Shown: positions 1 through 7,176, numbered from the stretch's first letter. The stretch is 10,875 bases of DNA from Candidatus Zophobacter franzmannii (GCA_030765245.1 JAVCCX010000229.1:1-10875), one strand, 5' to 3'. The notes: generated from the sequence alone by a model not told the origin. Numbers and translations: made by a program.

Positions 1-149
1 AGGAAACGGGAAATAAATGAGTAAGATTTCGGTAAGTGAGGACTCGGGATTATTCAAGAGATAAAAGGGAGTAAAAAGAGAACTATTTTAGCTTTTTTGA
101 AAATAAATCCTCGAAAATGTTAAAATCGTGCGTACTAATAAGTAGAGGG

Positions 150-228
150 GGGAATTAAATGCAACGCTGACGCGTAATTCTAAATTCTAAATTATGAATT
201 ATGCGTCAGCGTTGCATTTCTAATTCCC
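150..228. repeat. Imperfect inverted repeat, about 79 bases, MITE-like or cruciform-forming
   Basis: The left arm (150-180) and right arm (196-228) are near-perfect reverse complements. The core is a perfect 17-base match (157-173 against 203-219). It is extended inward with one mismatch and outward with a two-base bulge to a gggaatta / taattccc boundary. The 15-base AT-rich loop continues a short taaattc reiteration. The taattccc end is repeated directly at 234-241, where the next hairpin element starts. It has no coding content. The form fits a small non-autonomous palindromic repeat, but no relative can be shown inside this window. Confidence 0.8.
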
Positions 229-238
229 TTTCTTAATT

Positions 239-270
239 CCCCTCTTTGGAGGGGTGCCTGCTTTGCAGGC
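239..270. repeat. Tandem double-hairpin REP-like element
   Basis: Two short GC-rich stem-loops follow each other with one base between: cccctc (239-244) pairs with gagggg (249-254) over a 4-base loop, and gcctgc (256-261) pairs with gcaggc (265-270) over a 3-base loop. A ggggtgg motif follows at 271-277. This paired-stem design resembles REP-type interspersed elements of bacterial intergenic DNA, and I recall similar G-rich double hairpins in Bacteroidetes-related genomes, though that cannot be tested here. It directly adjoins the palindrome to its left. Confidence 0.6.
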
Positions 271-287
271 GGGGTGGTTATCTTATT

Positions 288-387
288 CCTCACCCTTGCT
301 TGTCAGTGCTTGTCAGGGCGTAGCTTTACGCGAACACGAAGACCGAAGGGGAGAGGAGAAACTTTCTGCATAGAAAGTTAGGTGAGG
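288..387. repeat. About 100-base composite element bounded by cctcacc / ggtgagg
   Basis: The ends are a 7-base inverted pair (288-294 and 381-387). Inside are a direct duplication of tgcttgtcag (297-306 and 307-316), a hairpin gcgta/tacgc (318-322 and 327-331) with a 4-base loop, and an 8-base perfect hairpin aactttct/agaaagtt (360-367 and 372-379) with a 4-base loop. The nested layout and higher GC content than the flanks look like a mobile or REP-related intergenic repeat. There is no protein-coding signal. The family is not identified. Confidence 0.6.
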
Positions 388-403
388 GGCTTTCCTTTCT
401 TAT

Positions 404-431
404 CATTTAGAATTTAGCATTTAGAATTTAG
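404..431. repeat. Tandem repeat, two copies of a 14-base unit
   Basis: The unit catttagaatttag occurs exactly twice (404-417 and 418-431) and is followed by a decayed third start (catttgcatttt). The same word family, in reverse orientation (ctaaattctaaat), forms the loop of the inverted repeat at 150-228, so both probably derive from one low-complexity AT-rich repeat. It may be a slippage-prone stretch. No function is apparent. Confidence 0.75.
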
Positions 432-481
432 CATTTGCATTTTCCCCTTCTACTTATACTAACTATCTTAGCACCTGTTAT

Positions 482-626
482 GACTCTCGTGTGGATAAGG
501 AATATTTAATTTCAGTTGAACAAAAACTCCATCCAATATTTACCCGAATTAACTCCAATTAGCTTTCCTCTTGCTCCATTAGAAGAGAGGAAGGCAAGAG
601 GGTGAGTGGATGGAACTTGGTGAGTC
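482..626. repeat. Nested imperfect inverted repeat of about 145 bases
   Basis: Three inverted pairs are nested concentrically: gactc/gagtc (482-486 and 622-626), tccatcca/tggatgga (528-535 and 607-614) and cctcttgc/gcaagagg (567-574 and 594-601). The spacings between pairs on the two sides are unequal, so the pairing would leave sizeable internal loops. It could be a decayed palindromic element or a structured transcript. Confidence is limited because each stem is short and was found by eye. Confidence 0.4.
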
Positions 627-820
627 GTTTGTTTTGATATGGGGAGGTAAAGTCATGGTAATTTACCGGAAAGAACCTAAGTAGTACTTAGTTAATAGTA
701 TGATATATATTACTTTAACAATCTATGCAGATGCGAAAGGACTTATCCTGGAAGAACCACGAACTGAAACTCGATACAAAAGGCTGACCAAAGCCTAACA
801 ACATAGAGGACTGAATATAA

Positions 821-850
821 GAGTGGAGATTGATTGTCTCCACTCTTTTT
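821..850 (+). terminator. Rho-independent terminator facing right
   Basis: A perfect 9-base stem, gagtggaga (821-829) with tctccactc (837-845), encloses a 7-base loop and is followed at once by five T residues (846-850). This is the classical layout for ending plus-strand transcripts. Read on the minus strand the same stem is followed by ttatattc, a poorer U-tract, so it might also act weakly on transcripts leaving the minus-strand operon about 350 bases upstream. No plus-strand protein gene is visible before it, which implies a short RNA or a lost gene. Confidence 0.8.
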
Positions 851-878
851 GGATAAATGCGAAGAAGAAAGAAAAGAT

Positions 879-945
879 TCAAACCTCGCGGTTTGATGAC
901 AAGCTGGAAGCATGTCCTACATGTACGGCACGCATTGCGTGTACA
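879..945. other. Cluster of small perfect hairpins
   Basis: Three stems occur within 67 bases: tcaaacc/ggtttga (879-885 and 890-896, 4-base loop), catgt/acatg (911-915 and 919-923, 3-base loop) and cacgc/gcgtg (929-933 and 937-941, 3-base loop). The last is flanked by tgtac/gtaca (922-926 and 941-945), an alternative pairing that shares bases with both neighbouring stems. The density suggests a structured RNA or another repeat element, just right of the terminator. I do not recognise a known RNA family. The strand is undetermined. Confidence 0.35.
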
Positions 946-1199
946 GTGGGATAACAGCGGGAAAACTGCGTCTTGTGAAGTAAAGCGTAATGGGGGAGAT
1001 TTGACAGACATTTCGGGAGTAAAAAGATAACAGTGTAAACCTCAATATGCAATTTAGCATATAGAGTATGAGCATAATAGCTCTGAGGAGAAGCCTTCAC
1101 TAAACCACCGAAACGGTTCTTGAGATATTGCTGGGTTCAATATTATACACCAGCCCCAAAATGGGCCGCATGCAATGCCTTAAATTATGATAGAAATTA

Positions 1200-4100
1200 C
1201 TATTCTGTTACGAAGAAGTATCCTGATTCATTCACTACAGTAATGCAGGAATTCCCATATATAATGAATTCATTATAAAATTCATCTCCAAACTCAGATA
1301 CGCTATTCAATTCTGTTGTGACACCCTGGAAATCTCTAAAATAAAAATGAAGGCTACTATCGCTAAACTCAGATGGGAATGCTACATATAACAATGGATT
1401 GTCATCGTTGATATAGTCAAAGATGAAGTTAGTGGTTATCTGTTGATTAGCATTGTCCAAGAAATCAAGTCGAACTGCTGAAATTGGGTTATAACCAGTT
1501 ATGGTCTCAACCTCGGATAACTGGATGTCATCACCAACTGAAAAATAAAATGGAAGATAGTAGGCTGGGAGCATAAACTGATGCTGATAAAGGGATAGAT
1601 TAACATCGGAGCTTGTATTAGTTAGAGACTTTGTAATTGTCTGATGAGGGGAGCTGTCATAGGTTGAGAAATAGTAGCCGGCATTGTGACAGGTTATAAG
1701 TGCTTGGTCATTATCCAAAGTGAAATGGTAACCATCAAGATCAACACCTAAAGGATAGGAATAGAACCTATTTCTGGAATCCAGATCAAAGAAGATTAGG
1801 TTATTTGCTGTTGTATCACTTTCAAATTCAAGAGCAGGATCAATATCCTCCAGAAGTTCGTTAAGGTCATTACTACTACCATCTCTCAGGGAAATCCTAT
1901 ACGCTGATGATGTTAAACTCATCGAATACTGGTTAAACATGTCATTTGCCTCTATTGGTATACTAGAAGCTGTCTCAAGGTCTAAAAAGAGATTGCCCGC
2001 ATATTGATTTGTAACGTCAGATGGCAGTATTGTGAAACATGAAACTCCATTTGTTGTTAACTTGGTATCTGGCACCAATAAAGGGAAAGTGCAATTAGTT
2101 TGTTGTGGTGATAAGTCTGCAAGGAATCGACTACTGGATCGTGTAAATGGGATAGATACTATATTATCATCAACATCGAATCGTTTACTTCTATCACTTG
2201 TATCTGACTCCTCAGTATAATATATGCTAGCACTGTTAGCTGAGAGCTGGGCATCAAATAGAACAGAATTTGAATTTATACTGTTTTCAAGAGGCAATTG
2301 AAGGAGAAAGTACTGATCCGTTGGTAGTACAGTGATTGGTGTACCACCGTTGTACAGGCTTACATTGAGAAACATATTAGCGTTCTCAATAGTGTAGGGA
2401 TTGCCCTGAAAATAGTCCTGTAGAAAACTTGTCCCTGGTGTTAAGTCTATATCAACACGATTACAATCTATTGATTCAGTATTTATAAATGTAAAACTGC
2501 TTGTCTCCAATTCGTTAGTTGGTCGTGGAAGGTGGAGATTAATCAGATTATCACTAATACTGTAATCACTGGTAAAATGAACTGAGCTCGAGTTAATCCC
2601 AAAATAGACGAATCCTGCTGATGTCGTAAAGTGTTCTGAATCATATTCGGTATCATAATGTTTTAAATCTACAGTTGCTTTGTTGCCATCATCGGAGACG
2701 GTGAAGAGAGAAGTCTCGCTTTGTAGATTAAATGAAGATTCTGGGATTCCAATCTCAATGTATTCATCATCCTCCAAAAGGTCGATCATGGCATTGTTAC
2801 TAAACAAATTGATAGATATCGGGACAGAGTTGTTCGATAGGGTATATGGTTGGCCATTAAACAAAGTGGTGCTGAATGGGAGAAAAGAGGAGTAGTCTAT
2901 GTCGATTCTATCTATATTTGACGCTGAGTTTGTATTAGATATGGTTGTATTCCCATAATTTATCCATACATCAGAATACGGTAAAACAATTGATTTTGCC
3001 TTGGTTGATTGATCATAGTTTGAGAAAAAGAGATCACAGGTACTGTTCAAACCAAAGTAAGAGTAGTCATCTGATGTTGTATAATGACTATCATCATAGG
3101 TGTCTACTTCTGAGAGATAGTCAATATTGAGGGATCTACCAGTGTCCTGATGATAGAATAGAAATTCAGCTTGCAGGTTGGCAGGAACGCCTATCTCTAT
3201 ATACTCATCCTCAGGTAATTCTGAGATATTTACACCATTATTTAAAAAACTGAAGTGATAGATTTCCGTAGGTACATCAAGGTTGAATGAGGTAGCCCCA
3301 AAGTACTGGTCCCAACCGGTAAGAGTATTATCGCTATAGATTTCTAAAGATGTGTCAGGTATGTTTATGTCATTTAAGTCGATAAAAACATTGTCCACTA
3401 ACACTGAGGTAAAAGAACCATCCAGGGGAATACGATGAATAGACTGCGTATCATCTTGTAAAACGAATAGATAATCACCCGACTTATTCGGATATGCGAT
3501 AAATGAATCTTGATTGCTTTCCCAATAATCACTGTCGATATCAAAAGACTGAGGGAAACCCTGACTATTTAAAATCAATAGATCCGGTGGGTTAACATCA
3601 ATGCTCTTAAACTCAAAGGTTGCAAATTCATCCCCAAAAGTAATTGTCCCAAAATCAATCGAGAAAGAGTAAGGATGGATATAGATATTATCATATAATG
3701 AATAAAGCTGTTGAATGCTTGAGGGAGGGATACTCGGTCTATATATTATATCATCTTCGCTGAGGTTGGCTGGGATATAGGCTTTAAAATCATCTGAAAG
3801 GATGAATTTAGCAGCACCAGTGTAGGGGATTAGTAAGTCATTATCGGTATCTACTTTGTCATAAATAGTAAACTCTATCGATTTGTTTAGATTGAATGAA
3901 AGATACCTTGCGTTGTTGTTTATATTCTCAAACTCAATTGGCTCTAAGTACTCTTCTCCCCAAGACACAATTTGTAAATCAGCTGGTATCTCTGACATTG
4001 ATACAAATGCCTTAACATAATCTTTGAAAACTCTTGTGTCAGAATGTATCAGTACAGAATCACGGTAAACACCTACAAAGTAGGTTTCCGATATAGGTGT

Positions 4101-4412
4101 GAAATGATTTGAGATAAAAATTGAATCTCTTGATGTGAAACTATCCACAGTACCAAACCAGATATAGTCATCTCTAATAAGAATGGTATCTGCAATTGCT
4201 TCCTGCTCAATTAACAAATAAGAATCATCATTTTGAGATGGGATGTAGTAATTCATCTCCTCAGATATCACTGAGTCAATATAGTATCCCGGGACTTCAC
4301 TTTCAATTAGAGAGAATGGGTCAACACCTGCGGGAAATCTATCAGATTCTCTGAAACAGCTACTTAAAATAAGAGCAATAAGTATTATAATAATATATAT
4401 CAATTTCTTCAT
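1200..4412 (-). CDS. Large acidic outer-membrane lipoprotein of repeated beta-rich modules
   Basis: A 1070-residue lipoprotein with no named family that I recognise. Residues 1-18 form a lipoprotein signal peptide (two Lys, a long Ile/Leu run) ending in the lipobox LSSC with Cys19. Phe follows, so there is no Asp+2 inner-membrane retention signal, and the outer membrane is the likely address. After an N-terminal region (about 20-175), related modules begin near residues 178, 384, 531, 681, 836 and 979. Shared marks include EDEYIEIGVP (401-410) against EDDEYIEIGIP (547-557), and FTTS/YTTS followed by YFGxNS (444-457 and 595-608). By hand count there are about 160 Asp+Glu against about 40 Lys+Arg. 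The start is supported by AAGG six bases before the ATG. It follows the barrel gene after 3 bases and is the last gene of the operon. An adhesin-like or glycan-binding surface role is only inferred. Confidence 0.85.
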   Translation of the reverse strand: MKKLIYIIIILIALILSSCFRESDRFPAGVDPFSLIESEVPGYYIDSVISEEMNYYIPSQNDDSYLLIEQEAIADTILIRDDYIWFGTVDSFTSRDSIFISNHFTPISETYFVGVYRDSVLIHSDTRVFKDYVKAFVSMSEIPADLQIVSWGEEYLEPIEFENINNNARYLSFNLNKSIEFTIYDKVDTDNDLLIPYTGAAKFILSDDFKAYIPANLSEDDIIYRPSIPPSSIQQLYSLYDNIYIHPYSFSIDFGTITFGDEFATFEFKSIDVNPPDLLILNSQGFPQSFDIDSDYWESNQDSFIAYPNKSGDYLFVLQDDTQSIHRIPLDGSFTSVLVDNVFIDLNDINIPDTSLEIYSDNTLTGWDQYFGATSFNLDVPTEIYHFSFLNNGVNISELPEDEYIEIGVPANLQAEFLFYHQDTGRSLNIDYLSEVDTYDDSHYTTSDDYSYFGLNSTCDLFFSNYDQSTKAKSIVLPYSDVWINYGNTTISNTNSASNIDRIDIDYSSFLPFSTTLFNGQPYTLSNNSVPISINLFSNNAMIDLLEDDEYIEIGIPESSFNLQSETSLFTVSDDGNKATVDLKHYDTEYDSEHFTTSAGFVYFGINSSSVHFTSDYSISDNLINLHLPRPTNELETSSFTFINTESIDCNRVDIDLTPGTSFLQDYFQGNPYTIENANMFLNVSLYNGGTPITVLPTDQYFLLQLPLENSINSNSVLFDAQLSANSASIYYTEESDTSDRSKRFDVDDNIVSIPFTRSSSRFLADLSPQQTNCTFPLLVPDTKLTTNGVSCFTILPSDVTNQYAGNLFLDLETASSIPIEANDMFNQYSMSLTSSAYRISLRDGSSNDLNELLEDIDPALEFESDTTANNLIFFDLDSRNRFYSYPLGVDLDGYHFTLDNDQALITCHNAGYYFSTYDSSPHQTITKSLTNTSSDVNLSLYQHQFMLPAYYLPFYFSVGDDIQLSEVETITGYNPISAVRLDFLDNANQQITTNFIFDYINDDNPLLYVAFPSEFSDSSLHFYFRDFQGVTTELNSVSEFGDEFYNEFIIYGNSCITVVNESGYFFVTE

Positions 4413-4415
4413 TGT

Positions 4416-5645
4416 TTACCTTACACTCCCGTTTACTTTGAATCCAACTCCAAAACTTACATTGTCGTTACTATCATTTGAAACCGTTCCGTTAATCTCA
4501 AAATGGCTGTATTGAAAAAACAATCCTCCACCATATACCGAGGAAGGTTCATTGTAGTTATCAATTATATAACCTAAAGGTGAATAATAAAACTCATGTG
4601 ATCCCCATGATGCATAGGAAAATAGTTTTAAAGAATTGAATATATCATAACTGACAGAGCCCAAATATAAGAAGTTATTTTCATCTTTATCAGCAACTTC
4701 ATAATCAAGGGCAATGTTTGTTACTTCTGCTCGAAGATAAAGTTTGTTTTTTTTGTTATAAAGCCATATTGAGTTTTGAATAGAAGAGAGAACATCATAC
4801 CAGAAATAAGAAAAGGCGTATCCGGTTGTTGCTTTGCCGTTAGCATGGATAAATTCCTTTTCAATTCTAGTTAGTCCACCATAAGCATTGTATAAAAGGT
4901 CATAATTCCCATCTAAATAAGAGAGCTCAAGTCCATAATTAAAACCGGAGTCGTTTGCCTTCAATCCAATAGAATAGGCATCTCTGTATGCTGAATCCTT
5001 CTTGTAATGGTTGTAGCTGATGTTAGTTGTGAAAATACCTTTAGTTACAGTAGCAGCGTTAGCAAGAGAATAATTGTTAGTCCCAATTTGGTAATAACTA
5101 CTACTCAGAGTAAAGTAATAGGGGAGATTGTCTAACGCTTCAATAGTCGTTTTTGCAAGTAAATAATCAGCATTAACCGAAAGTGCCTTCTTGAGATATG
5201 CTTTAGATGTTTTAAGATAATATAAGTATGAATAACTCAGTCCTAAAGCAGTCAGATCAATCTCTTTATTCTCTGAGAAGAGAAGTGCATTCTGATAGTG
5301 ATGAATGCTCTTATAATAGTCCTTTTCAAGATAATAGAGATTACCGAGAATTCTGGAAAATGAATAATTCGGATTACAAAGATCTAATCCATTTTCTGCA
5401 GCTATTTTCGCTTCATCATACTTCGCCATTGCAATAAGGGAATAACATAAACCTTCATGGGCAAGAGTATTAAGAGAATCTATCGCGATAGATTCTCTAT
5501 ATCCTAACTCAGCGAGAATGTACTGACCATTTAGATAGTAGGAGTAACTCTTTTCTATCTGTGAAACTGTTGGGTCTGCTGTAAGATAGCTTGAGCTCAG
5601 GATCAATATGAGCAGTAATAGTAATTTACTTCCTAGTTGCTTCAT
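4416..5645 (-). CDS. TPR protein with C-terminal predicted outer-membrane beta-barrel
   Basis: 409 residues. A Sec signal peptide covers about 1-23 (Leu/Ile core, then TADP). Four TPR-like units follow at about 27-60, 61-94, 95-128 and 129-162, with the usual G/A-Y-A-P spacing (for example GQY.LAELGYRESIAID). From about 176 to the end the sequence changes to short alternating polar/aromatic strands (YYFTLSSSYYQIG, FNYGLELSYLDGNY, YGGGLFFQYSHFEI) typical of a beta-barrel of roughly 230 residues. The layout resembles YaiO-like proteins and, on a smaller scale, the PgaA/BcsC exporters of exopolysaccharide. The last residue is Arg rather than the common terminal aromatic. The first 20 bases overlap the previous gene and I see no Shine-Dalgarno site, so translational coupling is likely. 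Polysaccharide export or assembly is inferred from the fold and the acyltransferase neighbours. Confidence 0.8.
   Translation of the reverse strand: MKQLGSKLLLLLILILSSSYLTADPTVSQIEKSYSYYLNGQYILAELGYRESIAIDSLNTLAHEGLCYSLIAMAKYDEAKIAAENGLDLCNPNYSFSRILGNLYYLEKDYYKSIHHYQNALLFSENKEIDLTALGLSYSYLYYLKTSKAYLKKALSVNADYLLAKTTIEALDNLPYYFTLSSSYYQIGTNNYSLANAATVTKGIFTTNISYNHYKKDSAYRDAYSIGLKANDSGFNYGLELSYLDGNYDLLYNAYGGLTRIEKEFIHANGKATTGYAFSYFWYDVLSSIQNSIWLYNKKNKLYLRAEVTNIALDYEVADKDENNFLYLGSVSYDIFNSLKLFSYASWGSHEFYYSPLGYIIDNYNEPSSVYGGGLFFQYSHFEINGTVSNDSNDNVSFGVGFKVNGSVR
4419..4422 (-). promoter_or_regulatory. Ribosome binding site of the lipoprotein gene
   Basis: AAGG on the minus strand is formed by the last sense codons of the barrel gene and sits six bases before the lipoprotein ATG. 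It supports the start that gives the complete lipoprotein signal peptide. Confidence 0.45.
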
Positions 5646-6228
5646 ATTCTGCGATGTATGGACATGCTGGTGAGTATTGTATTACGAAACTATATGTTTT
5701 TTTAGCATTCATCATATCACCTGAATACAGCTGACAGGCAAGTAAGTAACACCTACTATCTAAATCATATGGATAAACCTTAAGCACTTCATTAAAAGAC
5801 TTTGCAGCTTTATTCCAATCTTTCAGAGCAAAAAAGCTATATGCCTTCTTGAATCTTACGGATGTGTTGTGGGGATATTTCTTGAGTATTTCATCACTAC
5901 TGGCAATAACCTTCTCCCATTCACCTTGCATATAGGCTACTGAGACTAATCCTTCGATTGCCTCTAAACATTTCTCTTGATCGTAAGCTGTCTCGTAATG
6001 TTTAACTGCGTTGTCATAATCTGCATTGAGATAATACAGCCAACCAAGACGAAGATTTACGAATACATCATCTTGAGAGTTGGTATATAACGACTGCATA
6101 GCTTCAATAGCTGCTGTGTATTGATATTTAGATTCATAAGTGTATGATCGGGATAATGGTGATTGAGCTTGTGCTAATAATAACAAACTCATCAGACTAA
6201 GGATAACAATAACTAAGACTTTTTTCAT
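5626..6228 (-). CDS. Small periplasmic TPR protein
   Basis: 200 residues. Residues 1-22 are a Sec signal peptide with a likely cleavage after AQA. The rest is almost wholly TPR-like helical pairs: about 24-55, 56-89 (LGWLYYLNADYDNAVKHYETA), 90-120 and 121-155 (KAYSFFALKDWNKAAKSFNEV), with a further partial unit to about 190. No catalytic motif is present, so a scaffold or adaptor role in the periplasm is likely, comparable in principle to AlgK in alginate export. The ATG immediately follows the stop codon of the SGNH gene, with GGAG six bases upstream inside that gene, and its own end overlaps the barrel gene by 20 bases. Because both it and the next protein have separate signal peptides, they are distinct proteins rather than one frameshifted gene. 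Confidence 0.8.
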   Translation of the reverse strand: MKKVLVIVILSLMSLLLLAQAQSPLSRSYTYESKYQYTAAIEAMQSLYTNSQDDVFVNLRLGWLYYLNADYDNAVKHYETAYDQEKCLEAIEGLVSVAYMQGEWEKVIASSDEILKKYPHNTSVRFKKAYSFFALKDWNKAAKSFNEVLKVYPYDLDSRCYLLACQLYSGDMMNAKKTYSFVIQYSPACPYIAEYEATRK

Positions 6229-7176
6229 TTATTTCTCCAAGGGCTTTAATACTGTTATTAATTCTGTTGTGAATATCTTTGCACCAACAGCATTAAGATG
6301 ATCTCCATCACCATAACCTGCATCAGGTATTGGGAACTGAGAAAAATCATAATATGTTACATTATAGTTGGTTTGGAGATATTTATAAACTTTTTTATGA
6401 TTTTCAAAGAAAATATCAGGGATTTTTTCATAATATCCAGGATGAACCGGAGTATTGACTAAGATAATTTCGATATCATTCTCGGCACATAATTTACAAA
6501 TTTGGATAGCTGAAGCATACATTAGTTCAGAAATACCAGCATTTTTACCATCTTTGTTATAATGAGCTTCTAAAGAGTGTTTGATTGTTTCTTGTGATAA
6601 GTTGCAAGTACCATTATAACGATAATACCCTCCAAACGGGTAATTTGCAATATCAGGTTCTTTATTACTTTTTAGGTACAAATACAGGTGTAGATTATTT
6701 GAGAAATCTATCGGCAAACCCCAATCGTATTTCAATTTTGTATAAAGCAAATCAATATCATGCTTAGAAGTGAACACATTCTCTTCTGATTCAATTATCG
6801 GGTAATATCTATCTAACATAACATTTCTTCGTGTTTTAAGCATTTCATCATCATAAAGGGTAGAAAAATTATGATATGAGAAGTTTAGTACAATTCGTTT
6901 TGGTTTGTTATGCTGGAGAAAATATTTCAGTTTAATATATGTAAGAAAGTAGTTCTCACTGTTTTTTGATAGATTTACTGTATTTGGCATAACTTCTGGA
7001 TCAATTGCACATTGAGTATGAGAGTCACCCATTATGTATGTTGTTTCATCTAAAACAAAGTTAGCAGGGTCATAAATAGCAGGTAGGAAGACAAAACGGT
7101 TTATTATAGTAAGAATCCCCATAATCAGGGTTATGGCAATCAACGTCGCAATAATGTAAGTAATAATCTTTTTCAT
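6229..7176 (-). CDS. Membrane-anchored SGNH/GDSL esterase-like O-acetyltransferase partner
   Basis: 315 residues. One hydrophobic segment at about 4-30 acts as an uncleaved anchor and places the rest in the periplasm. The SGNH hallmarks are present: block I as GDSHTQ at 50-55 with Ser52 as the presumed nucleophile, and a C-terminal D-x-x-H (Asp290-Gly-Asp-His293, in GDGDHLN) as the presumed remainder of the triad. The central VNTPVHPGYY stretch (240-249) is the usual strand and loop of the fold. Proteins of this build (AlgJ, AlgX, DltD and DUF1574-like) work with MBOAT proteins, moving an acyl group onto a sugar or polymer. The gene starts 3 bases after the MBOAT stop, with no visible Shine-Dalgarno site, consistent with coupled translation. 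The acceptor cannot be read from the sequence, so no Alg name is given. Confidence 0.85.
   Translation of the reverse strand: MKKIITYIIATLIAITLIMGILTIINRFVFLPAIYDPANFVLDETTYIMGDSHTQCAIDPEVMPNTVNLSKNSENYFLTYIKLKYFLQHNKPKRIVLNFSYHNFSTLYDDEMLKTRRNVMLDRYYPIIESEENVFTSKHDIDLLYTKLKYDWGLPIDFSNNLHLYLYLKSNKEPDIANYPFGGYYRYNGTCNLSQETIKHSLEAHYNKDGKNAGISELMYASAIQICKLCAENDIEIILVNTPVHPGYYEKIPDIFFENHKKVYKYLQTNYNVTYYDFSQFPIPDAGYGDGDHLNAVGAKIFTTELITVLKPLEK
6235..6238 (-). promoter_or_regulatory. Ribosome binding site of the small TPR gene
   Basis: GGAG on the minus strand lies within the last codons of the SGNH gene, six bases before the ATG that directly follows its TAA stop. It supports the chosen start and translational coupling between the two genes. 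Confidence 0.5.

Larger units (their letters stand above)
1..1199. other. Long intergenic region rich in hairpin repeats, no convincing protein gene
   Basis: All frames are broken by frequent stops. The only longer open frames here (minus strand, about 715-1011 and 879-1100) overlap one another in different frames, cross strong hairpins and have Cys/His/Arg-rich compositions unlike the neighbouring proteins. The stretch instead contains a series of inverted repeats, a tandem 14-base repeat, one rightward intrinsic terminator and a group of small hairpins, each listed separately. Between about 632 and 820 I see no family-level signal, and from about 1032 to 1199 only weak stems (gctgg/ccagc at 1130-1134 and 1150-1154; gccc/gggc at 1153-1156 and 1163-1166). 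It lies downstream of the minus-strand operon, so it is that operon's 3' flank. An unrecognised structured RNA cannot be excluded. Confidence 0.75.

Noticed and set aside
1..24. End of a plus-strand gene entering from the left edge (frame 1 stop at 22-24)
   Set aside because: Only seven codons are visible, too few to support a coding call.
404..431. CRISPR-like repeat
   Set aside because: Two directly abutting 14-base copies without spacers, and no cas genes in view.
715..1011. 98-codon minus-strand open frame
   Set aside because: It crosses the perfect terminator hairpin at 821-845 and the hairpin group at 879-945, overlaps another open frame in a different frame, and has a Cys/Arg-rich composition with no domain or good ribosome site.
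879..1100. 73-codon minus-strand open frame
   Set aside because: Same region as the frame above in another frame; no recognisable domain, signal peptide or membrane segment, and the stretch is better explained as structured non-coding DNA.
1121..1157. tRNA-like 3' end (gggttcaa followed by cacca)
   Set aside because: The T-arm stem does not pair, and no acceptor, D or anticodon arm can be laid out upstream; the gctgg/ccagc pairing explains it as a simple stem.
1153..1166. Candidate terminator for the minus-strand operon (gccc/gggc stem)
   Set aside because: Only four base pairs and no U-tract on the minus strand.
2032..3130. Plus-strand open frames opposite the lipoprotein gene
   Set aside because: They lie wholly inside a long, well-supported minus-strand gene, lack ribosome sites and give compositionally random peptides.
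4416..6228. The two TPR genes as one frameshifted gene
   Set aside because: Both have their own complete Sec signal peptide and the second start lies inside the end of the first, which is normal overlapping-gene coupling.
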